DNA of 21,155 nt, from positions 2,811 to 23,965 of the forward strand of contig JAKUTI010000012.1 in the NCBI GenBank assembly GCA_022448765.1, read 5' to 3'. This document shows positions 15,456 through 21,155 of this stretch, one piece after another (within the stretch, counting starts at the first letter, position 1; the number at the start of each line of letters is the position of its first letter). The DNA is from Pseudomonadales bacterium (GTDB lineage Bacteria; Pseudomonadota; Gammaproteobacteria; Pseudomonadales; Azotimanducaceae). Below the pieces are notes generated by a model, which saw nothing but the letters and a program-made list of their open reading frames with translations, did not search any database and was not told the origin of the DNA. The position numbers and the translations under genes were made by a program.

Positions 15456-16632
15456 TCTCACTTTCTATCGCGCGGACACCCATGACCGTCTCAATAGCTA
15501 AAAGATCCGACAGAACTTGTTCGCTCGGCGGTTCCGCGATATCGATCAAGTTGTAGGCAATCTCACCACGGCTCTTATTGATCAAATCGATGACATTAAT
15601 CTGACGATCCGCGAGCACAGATAACAACCCACCAAGCGAGCCCGCAACATTCTTGTTCGAGATTCCGATTCGATGTCCTTCGCTGGGCTCCAGGGTGATC
15701 GTCGGGAAATTGACCGAATTTTCGATATTCCCAAACCGCAAAAAGCTGTCAAGTTGGTTTGCAGCCATCAAGGCGCAATTTTCTTCGGCTTCGGTCGTCG
15801 AAGCCCCTAGATGGGGCATTGCATGCGCTCGTTCGTGTCCACTTAAAATGGAATTGGGGAAATCAGTGAAATAGTACGATAGGACTCCACTATCCAAAGC
15901 TTCAACAACGGCAGGAACGTCCACGATTTCTTCTCGTGCAAAATTCAGTAATGCGGTACCCGGCTGAAAACTTCGCAGTGTCTCGGCATTGATCATGGAG
16001 ACCGTCTCTGAATTTGCTGGAACATGCAAAGAGACAAGTTCAGAACGAGACAAAAGATCAGATATGCTCTCCATGCGTATAACCTGGCTTGGAAGGCGCC
16101 AAGCCGCGTCGATAGACAATGCTGGGTCGTAACCGATAACGTCCATGCCAAGATCCAGCGCCGCCTTAGCTACCATTGAACCAACCGACCCAAGCCCGAC
16201 AATGCCCAAAGTTCGTCCAGTTAATTCCCGACCTTTGAACCGTTTTTTTTCCGACTCGACCTTGGCCTGTACGTCGATTTCGCTTCTGGCATCCTGAAGC
16301 GTTCGAACGAATCGCATACCTCCAACGATATCCCTTGCTGAAAGTAACAACGCCGCGAGAACTATCTCCTTAACTGAGTTCGCATTGGCCCCGGGCGTAT
16401 TGAAGACCACGATGCCGCGCTCCGTACAAGCGTCAACAGGGATGTTGTTTACTCCCGCACCCGCTCTGGCAATTGCAACAATGTCTGTGTCCAACTCCTC
16501 AATCGTCAAGTTGTGGCTTCGCAATAAGATCGCATGAGGACGCTCCAAATTCTCGGCCACATCGAACTTCTCCGGGGAAAACGCGGCAATGCCACGCTCG
16601 GCGATTTCATCAAAGGTGCATATTCGATACAT
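15448..16632 (-). CDS. serA: D-3-phosphoglycerate dehydrogenase (short, ACT-domain form)
   Basis: The enzyme oxidises 3-phosphoglycerate to 3-phosphohydroxypyruvate with NAD, the first step to serine. The 394 residues contain ARAGAGVNNIPVD, the NAD-binding GLGSVG (146-151), the catalytic Arg233 in NFAREEIVD, and the catalytic His274 in MPHLGASTTEAEENCA. An ACT regulatory domain (about 320-394) ends the protein and likely gives serine feedback. The acidic residue expected in the D-x-F-x-x-E-P stretch is not visible; the segment reads TDFPNSIL, and I recall similar wording in this short subfamily, so this is probably normal. ATG 16632 is preceded by GAGGAA at longer spacing, within a small AGGAA/TTCCT inverted repeat (16633-16649). 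It lies 78 bases downstream of murG and is convergent with mnmC. Confidence 0.9.
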   Translation of the reverse strand: MYRICTFDEIAERGIAAFSPEKFDVAENLERPHAILLRSHNLTIEELDTDIVAIARAGAGVNNIPVDACTERGIVVFNTPGANANSVKEIVLAALLLSARDIVGGMRFVRTLQDARSEIDVQAKVESEKKRFKGRELTGRTLGIVGLGSVGSMVAKAALDLGMDVIGYDPALSIDAAWRLPSQVIRMESISDLLSRSELVSLHVPANSETVSMINAETLRSFQPGTALLNFAREEIVDVPAVVEALDSGVLSYYFTDFPNSILSGHERAHAMPHLGASTTEAEENCALMAANQLDSFLRFGNIENSVNFPTITLEPSEGHRIGISNKNVAGSLGGLLSVLADRQINVIDLINKSRGEIAYNLIDIAEPPSEQVLSDLLAIETVMGVRAIESEIR

Positions 16633-16710
16633 AGGAAGCTAGATTTCCTCGTCAACTTGTAACGCAAGCGCGGGATTTGATCACCCTTCTCACCGGAATA
16701 TCAATCCACA

Positions 16711-17775
16711 CTATCTATTAGCAATGGCCCTCTCGATTTCGGAGACGATTAAACCGAGCGCGTCCTTCGATTCGAACTTCGAAAGACGTTGCAACCAAGA
16801 GCGATGCTCAGAGAAGACTTCTTGGACGGTCTGCGTTAGGACGTCGGCGTTAAGTTCGTCTTCCCGGAGAACCGTGCTATAACCTGCCGACCGGGCAACC
16901 TCCGCGTTCTCGATTTGATCTCCGCGACTCACGGCACTCGGGAGCGGCACTAGGATGTTCGGTATTCCGAGAGTTAGCAGTTCTACTATGCTGTTGGCTC
17001 CTGCGCGAGAAACGACAATATCTGTGCTCGCGAGGATATCCCCCCATCCATCGTCAACGAATTCGAGTTGATGATACCGACTGTCTCTTTCACGAGTTGC
17101 ATCCAAGTTTCCTGGCCCACAAACATGCACCACATTAAATTCGGCCGTCAGTTGATCTACCGCTTCACGAATCAATCTATTTAAGCTCAACGCGCCAAGA
17201 CTACCGCCCACTACCAGAAGTATCGGCAGTCTGTGTTGGAATCCAAGACGCTCACGACCGCGGTCGGCGTTTCCTTCGAGCAAAGATCTACGGATCGGTG
17301 TTCCGGTCAGAACCATCCGTCGAACAGATACCCGCGTAGAATCAAAATTGACACACAGGGAACTGAGAAACCAAAAACATAAGCGATTAGCTAGGCCTGG
17401 AGATACATCCGATTCGTGTGCGACCACCGGGATCCCGAATAGCCACGCCGCGACAACTGTTGGAAATGCAACATACCCCCCCTTCGAGAAAACAACGTCC
17501 GGTTTTTCTCTACGCAAAATCCTTAGGGCCTGGAGGATGCCGATCGGAACCCGGACGCAATCGAAAAGGTTCTCTATTGACCAATAACGCCGCAACTTAC
17601 CCGTCGTAATTGAATGAAACGGTACGCCAAAAGGTCTAATCAATCGTTCCTCTAAGCCACTTTCCGAGCCAATGAAAACAACTCGCCACCTCCGAGCAAT
17701 CATGTGCTCGATTATTGGTAGCGCCGGCACGACGTGACCAGCGCTCCCACCACCCGTGCACACCAACTTGTTCAA
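16711..17775 (-). CDS. MurG-like UDP-N-acetylglucosamine glycosyltransferase of Bacillus/Clostridium type
   Basis: MurG adds GlcNAc to undecaprenyl-PP-MurNAc-pentapeptide (lipid I to lipid II) at the inner face of the cytoplasmic membrane. The 354 residues form the two Rossmann-like halves of family GT28: GGGSAGH (8-14), TGKLRRY (58-64), FSKGGYV, HESD (120-123), GGSLGA (190-195), SRAGANSI (256-263) and SRGDQIENA (283-291). By memory these match the Firmicute MurG (for example Bacillus cereus group) rather than the proteobacterial form, which carries a D-K/R-H/N-Q-T-x-N-A motif at the equivalent place. The gene is also outside any mra/fts cluster. Translation starts with TTG at 17775, overlapping the hda TGA. 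The alternative is a MurG-like transferase with another lipid-linked acceptor; family is secure, role not. Confidence 0.85.
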   Translation of the reverse strand: MNKLVCTGGGSAGHVVPALPIIEHMIARRWRVVFIGSESGLEERLIRPFGVPFHSITTGKLRRYWSIENLFDCVRVPIGILQALRILRREKPDVVFSKGGYVAFPTVVAAWLFGIPVVAHESDVSPGLANRLCFWFLSSLCVNFDSTRVSVRRMVLTGTPIRRSLLEGNADRGRERLGFQHRLPILLVVGGSLGALSLNRLIREAVDQLTAEFNVVHVCGPGNLDATRERDSRYHQLEFVDDGWGDILASTDIVVSRAGANSIVELLTLGIPNILVPLPSAVSRGDQIENAEVARSAGYSTVLREDELNADVLTQTVQEVFSEHRSWLQRLSKFESKDALGLIVSEIERAIANR

Positions 17776-18431
17776 AGTTTCAAAACCTCACGAACAAACG
17801 GAATGGTCAACTTTCGAGATTGGGCTAAAGATTCAAAGTCCAACTTTTCGATAACGTCCGCGAGAGACTCTTGCGAACGTCCTACGCGAGCAAATAGGTA
17901 TTCCATAACGTCATTGGTTAAATCAAGCCCACGCTCCTTAACCTCATCCACCAGCCACCGACGTTTTTCGCTTTCCGGCAGTGCTTTGAGCTCCATGCAG
18001 TGAAACGACCGTAGCCTGGACCCCAAATCGTTGATCGAGAAGGTCAATTGATGCGGTGTCCCCGAACAGGTGATCAATAGGCCAAGGCCACCTAAAAAGC
18101 GGGTTTCAATAAGTGCAAAGAGCTGTTCCTCGAACTTCCTTCGCCCTAACCAATTGTCGATATCATCGATAACCAGGTGTCGATATGCTCCGTAGCTATT
18201 GAGATTTACGTCATCGGGAGATATGGATTTTCCGGGAAGAAACACTGATTGCTCGTGGTAGCGACAGACCGCTTGGGCCACGTGTGTTTTCCCGACACGA
18301 GGCTCTCCATAAATCCAAACACATTCGTTGGAGGTAGCAGTTTCGATTAACTCTTGATTGAGCCCCACCCGAAATCGATCCAATGTAAATTCTTTGCGGA
18401 GAGGAAATTTCAGAGGAAGCTGGCCGTGCAC
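17772..18431 (-). CDS. hda: Hda-type DnaA-homologous regulator of replication initiation
   Basis: Hda, with the DNA-loaded sliding clamp, promotes hydrolysis of DnaA-bound ATP and so prevents re-initiation. The 219-residue protein starts with a clamp-binding motif QLPLKF (residues 4-9), the main feature separating Hda from DnaA. An AAA+ core follows: Walker A with G42...G47-K48-T49, Walker B LVIDD (86-90), and the Arg-containing SRL (138-140) near the box VII Arg finger. The DnaA-type DNA-binding domain is absent, as expected. GTG 18431 is supported by a strong GGGGAGGAG six bases upstream. It sits between the phosphatidyltransferase and murG; its TGA overlaps the murG TTG. Length is slightly short for the family (about 230-250). 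Confidence 0.9.
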   Translation of the reverse strand: MHGQLPLKFPLRKEFTLDRFRVGLNQELIETATSNECVWIYGEPRVGKTHVAQAVCRYHEQSVFLPGKSISPDDVNLNSYGAYRHLVIDDIDNWLGRRKFEEQLFALIETRFLGGLGLLITCSGTPHQLTFSINDLGSRLRSFHCMELKALPESEKRRWLVDEVKERGLDLTNDVMEYLFARVGRSQESLADVIEKLDFESLAQSRKLTIPFVREVLKL

Positions 18432-18437
18432 TCCACG

Positions 18438-18446
18438 CTCCTCCCC
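18438..18446 (-). promoter_or_regulatory. Strong ribosome-binding site of hda
   Basis: GGGGAGGAG reads on the minus strand here, with AGGAG ending six bases before the GTG at 18431. It fixes the hda start as GTG and lies just before the end of the upstream phosphatidyltransferase gene (TAA at 18452-18450). Confidence 0.8.
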
Positions 18447-18449
18447 GTT

Positions 18450-19025
18450 TTAATTGGCATCAGGGCGACGCCATTCTCGTATCGCGCGACGACTCCAAGT
18501 AACTACATAATCAAGCCCCGATACTAGAGAAAAGCCAGCCACCAACCACATCCCGGCCGGATTGACCAACATCCCTGCAAGTTCGGCCAGATATTCCATC
18601 TCGGAGAGATCGATTAAAGTTAACACCAAGACGGTGACCTGAAGTCCCGTATTGATCTTGCTTACAAGGGTCGGGTCGATTTCTAGCGCGCCAAATAGCT
18701 GGCGGAACGTCAACGCGCCGCACACTATCACCAAGTCACGCCCAATCACGATCAGGGCAACCCAGATTGGTATGTGTCCTTGAATCGTGAGCAACACAAA
18801 GACTGCCCCCACCAAAACTTTGTCGGCTAATGGATCAGCCATTTCGCCAAATTTGCTAGTCCATCGGTATCCCCGAGCCAACGCACCGTCCAGTCCATCC
18901 GACAAGCCAGCGATTAACATAAGTATCAAAGCTTCGGCGTAATTCTCGTTCCATATAAACCATGCCGTCGGGAAAATGAGGGCGAACCGTACCAGTGTGA
19001 TTACGTTTGGTAAGTGGTGAATCAA
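18450..19025 (-). CDS. CDP-alcohol phosphatidyltransferase (PgsA-like or cardiolipin-synthase-like)
   Basis: The protein transfers a phosphatidyl group from CDP-diacylglycerol to an alcohol. At 191 residues it is the usual size for phosphatidylglycerophosphate synthase. It carries the complete family motif D43-x2-D46-G-x2-A-R51-x8-G60-x3-D64-x3-D68, and several hydrophobic helices. It starts PNVITLVRF, like PgsA. Substrate (glycerol phosphate, phosphatidylglycerol or other) cannot be assigned from this alone. The start is TTG at 19025, overlapping the DUF2066 TGA, so it is probably translated by coupling. The DUF2066-phosphatidyltransferase-hda order next to purM is familiar from other gammaproteobacteria from memory. 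Confidence 0.88.
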   Translation of the reverse strand: MIHHLPNVITLVRFALIFPTAWFIWNENYAEALILMLIAGLSDGLDGALARGYRWTSKFGEMADPLADKVLVGAVFVLLTIQGHIPIWVALIVIGRDLVIVCGALTFRQLFGALEIDPTLVSKINTGLQVTVLVLTLIDLSEMEYLAELAGMLVNPAGMWLVAGFSLVSGLDYVVTWSRRAIREWRRPDAN

Positions 19026-20074
19026 GGTTCACCTCGCCAGATATAACGATTAAGGTCCAACGCGGATGTTTCATCCGTCTCTTTGGCAATCACCCCGTCC
19101 GAGTAGAGCAGTTCAGAGAGTCGAGCTAGCGTAGATCGAGTGTGTACGACGAGTCGAATTTGATTGATAGAGACCTCGGCTACATCAACCCGATCAATGA
19201 ATTCTAGCGATTGCAAATATCTCAGCAACGAACCGTAATCACTCACCGTGGTTACTCCGGAAATCCAAATGTTTATACCCGCTGTATGCAGACCAAAAAC
19301 GACAAACCGTTGTACTAGTTCGTTCGTGACCGCATCTACCAGCTTCGCACCCACCACGCCGCTCGTCTCTCCCTCATACGCGAAATCCGTTTGCCTTCCC
19401 TCAAACATTAAACTACCAGCTCCCCGCCAAAGTCCCCTGCCATCCATCCATATTCTCGCGACGAGGACGTACTGAGTTCCGTATCGCTCACTGGCTCGCA
19501 ATATTTGCTCCGAAAAACCCCCTAAGATGGTCGAATCGGAAATACGCTCACGGTCCTCCAGATCCATAAGGGGTAACTGCACCAGTATTCCTCGATCACG
19601 GCCTCGCGCTTCAATCGCTCGCACCCATTCGCTATTGTTGCGGTTGGTCGCGATGCCAGTGACCGCTGCATCCATAACAATCCAAGCCAGAACTCGGGGC
19701 CTATTTGCACTCCAGAGAGGCAGAGCCGCGCTCCGAACAAGGTCTTGTACAGAGCGGGGGTCAAACCCGATTTCAAGCACTGTTTGTTGATCAACGGCAC
19801 CCGCGACACCATTCGGCCTCCTTACAAATCGGTACCGAGCGTAAAAACGCTCCGGGTTTCTTAGCGCTGCCACCACCATTGCATTTCGCGGTATCTCCTC
19901 CAGGCCCGTTATCCGTGTCAATACAGTACCAAACGCCTGCGCTGCGGCCGCTTGGGTTTCTGAAGCCGACTGTGTCGCGACAGGAACTTCAACGTGATAA
20001 AGCCAATCAACCACATCAGTCCGTATCTCAGTACACGAACACGCCAGAGCCAGAAATAGAAGACGCCTCTTCAC
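19022..20074 (-). CDS. DUF2066-family protein with N-terminal export signal
   Basis: This is a protein of unknown function. Its best mark is the conserved N-terminal region WLYHVEVPVATQSASETQAAAAQAFGTVLTRITG in pieces, which I recognise as the DUF2066 family, and its position beside purM and hda. No enzymatic motif is visible. I chose the GTG at 20074 (350 residues) because it opens KRRLLFLALAC, a compact signal peptide, whereas the open frame to GTG 20149 (375 residues) would place 25 irrelevant residues before it and leave only 19 bases to purM. The hydrophobic stretch ends near Cys12, but the lipobox fit is poor. The family is probably periplasmic; that is inference. The TGA overlaps the next gene's TTG. 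Confidence 0.78.
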   Translation of the reverse strand: MKRRLLFLALACSCTEIRTDVVDWLYHVEVPVATQSASETQAAAAQAFGTVLTRITGLEEIPRNAMVVAALRNPERFYARYRFVRRPNGVAGAVDQQTVLEIGFDPRSVQDLVRSAALPLWSANRPRVLAWIVMDAAVTGIATNRNNSEWVRAIEARGRDRGILVQLPLMDLEDRERISDSTILGGFSEQILRASERYGTQYVLVARIWMDGRGLWRGAGSLMFEGRQTDFAYEGETSGVVGAKLVDAVTNELVQRFVVFGLHTAGINIWISGVTTVSDYGSLLRYLQSLEFIDRVDVAEVSINQIRLVVHTRSTLARLSELLYSDGVIAKETDETSALDLNRYIWRGEP

Positions 20075-20168
20075 AAAAGCCGCTGTTTTGAGAGCTAAAC
20101 GGAAGAAGTGTAGCGAAAATATTTGATAAACTCGTCGATCTTTCCACACTCAAGCAAGGGACGGCACC

Positions 20169-21155
20169 TTGGGTCTCACATACCAGCAAGCAGGCGTCAA
20201 CATAGATGCCGGAAACAAACTGGTTGAACGAATCAAGGCCGCGGCCAAACAGACTCATCGACCCGAGTTACTTGGAGGCATCGGTGGTTTCGCCGCCCTG
20301 GCGAGCCTTCCCGAGAAGTATAAAGAGCCCATACTCGTAACCGGAACGGACGGTGTGGGGACGAAACTCGCACTCGCCATTGCCCATGATATGCATGACG
20401 GTGTCGGCCAAGACTTGGTCGCTATGTGCGTTAACGACGTTCTCGCTGTCGGCGCTGAACCTTTCCTGTTTTTGGACTATTTTGCCAGCGGCAAGCTGGA
20501 CGTCGACATCGCTGAACGGGTTGTCATTGGGATCGCACGAGGGTGCCAACTCGCTGGATGTGCGTTAGTGGGAGGCGAAACCGCAGAAATGCCAGGTTTC
20601 TACCAGGGTCACGATTACGACTTAGCCGGGTTTTGCGTTGGCATTGTCGAACAAAGCGACGTAATTACTGGCGACTTGGTAGCCGAAGGAGACATTCTTA
20701 TCGGCCTCACTTCTTCAGGCCCACATTCCAACGGTTTCTCTCTAATTCGACGCGTTATCGCCGAGTTTGGCCGACTGAACGACGACGATTTGTTGAACCA
20801 GCTGATGGCACCAACCCGGATATACGCGTCTTCCGTTTTACCCATCGCGCCCTTAGTTACCGGGCTCTCCCATATAACCGGCGGTGGTCTGATCGAGAAT
20901 ATCCCTCGGATGTTGGCAAATTCCCTGATGGCCCAAGTCGATTGCGGAGCATGGGAACGGCCACATATATTCGACTGGCTTCAAGAACAAGGGGATATCG
21001 AAGAACTGGAGATGCTTCGAACTTTTAATTGCGGCATTGGTTTTGTCATTGCTTGCCATCCTGGAAACGTCGATAAAATACTCGAGCAATTTAAAGATGA
21101 CGCAGTGGTGATCGGTCGAGTCGGGACGTTAGATGCACCGGTGAAACCGGGCCAT
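20169..21155 (+). CDS. purM: Phosphoribosylformylglycinamidine cyclo-ligase PurM (partial at 3' end)
   Basis: PurM (AIR synthetase) closes the imidazole ring, turning formylglycinamidine ribonucleotide plus ATP into aminoimidazole ribonucleotide. The 329 visible codons read YQQAGVNIDAGNKLV, GGIGGFAAL, VTGTDGVGTKLALA, LVAMCVNDVLAVGAEPLFFLDY, LVGGETAEMPGFY, SSGPHSNGFSL and TGGGLIENIPR, all typical of E. coli PurM. About 15-20 residues should lie past the window edge. The likely start is TTG at 20169, with AAGGGA seven bases upstream; no ATG is near in this frame. It is divergent from DUF2066 across about 94 bases. No PurR-like box is recognisable there. Confidence 0.93.
   Translation, partial: MGLTYQQAGVNIDAGNKLVERIKAAAKQTHRPELLGGIGGFAALASLPEKYKEPILVTGTDGVGTKLALAIAHDMHDGVGQDLVAMCVNDVLAVGAEPFLFLDYFASGKLDVDIAERVVIGIARGCQLAGCALVGGETAEMPGFYQGHDYDLAGFCVGIVEQSDVITGDLVAEGDILIGLTSSGPHSNGFSLIRRVIAEFGRLNDDDLLNQLMAPTRIYASSVLPIAPLVTGLSHITGGGLIENIPRMLANSLMAQVDCGAWERPHIFDWLQEQGDIEELEMLRTFNCGIGFVIACHPGNVDKILEQFKDDAVVIGRVGTLDAPVKPGH

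Noticed and set aside
15848..15880. Apparent loss of the catalytic Glu in serA
   Set aside because: The D-F-P-x-x-L-L wording without a clear Glu is, as far as I recall, shared by this short ACT-type PGDH subfamily, so it is probably normal rather than a broken enzyme.
20543..21028. A 161-codon frame, Arg-rich, inside purM
   Set aside because: Out-of-frame shadow of purM, whose full set of conserved motifs is in the other frame.
1..21155. tRNA genes, CRISPR arrays, insertion sequences, prophage genes, riboswitches or long repeats
   Set aside because: None seen by reading both strands; nearly all sequence is accounted for by conserved coding regions and the gaps are under 200 bases.

Overview
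The window reads as chromosomal core sequence from a gammaproteobacterium, probably an uncultivated or little-studied lineage. The evidence is gene content and synteny: a BAM/lipid A envelope operon (uppS-cdsA-rseP-bamA-skp-lpxD-fabZ-lpxB), an Hda-type DnaA homologue carrying a clamp-binding motif, a DUF2066/CDP-alcohol phosphatidyltransferase block divergent from purM, an E. coli-type ArgRS, and a fused bifunctional MnmC. I see no tRNA, rRNA, insertion sequence, CRISPR array, integrase or phage gene. Coding density is very high, and several neighbouring genes overlap.

Positions 1-8408 (minus strand) are one long envelope-biogenesis run transcribed uppS -> cdsA -> rseP -> bamA -> skp -> lpxD -> fabZ -> lpxB, with lpxB cut by the window edge. 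It supplies the lipid carrier (UppS), phospholipid precursor (CdsA), site-2 protease of the sigma-E response (RseP), outer-membrane protein insertase and chaperone (BamA, Skp), and lipid A / fatty acid enzymes (LpxD, FabZ, LpxB). Two genes commonly found in this run are absent: lpxA (expected between fabZ and lpxB) and dxr (expected next to uppS or between cdsA and rseP). A perfect TATAAT faces uppS.

Positions 8608-11553 (plus strand) carry a secreted cyclophilin-type prolyl isomerase, then a membrane-anchored cold-shock-domain protein placed 4 bases before argS. Positions 11543-12745 (minus) encode a DesA-like fatty acid desaturase with a C-terminal extension. Positions 12895-15455 (plus) encode a mercaptopyruvate-type sulfurtransferase overlapped by mnmC. 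This pairing is suggestive because MnmC finishes the side chain of a tRNA base that is also thiolated.

Positions 15448-20074 (minus) run DUF2066 -> CDP-alcohol phosphatidyltransferase -> hda -> murG-like -> serA. The murG-like protein resembles the Bacillus/Clostridium MurG type rather than the proteobacterial cell-division-cluster type. purM begins at 20169 on the plus strand and runs off the end.

No clearly new multi-gene system is visible. The best leads are the Firmicute-type MurG in the hda operon, the membrane-tethered cold-shock protein coupled to argS, the sulfurtransferase/mnmC overlap, the lpxA/dxr gaps, and two possible palindromic operators in the divergent intergenic regions. 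Start codons are often non-ATG: GTG for lpxD, cdsA, hda and DUF2066, TTG for murG, the phosphatidyltransferase and probably purM.
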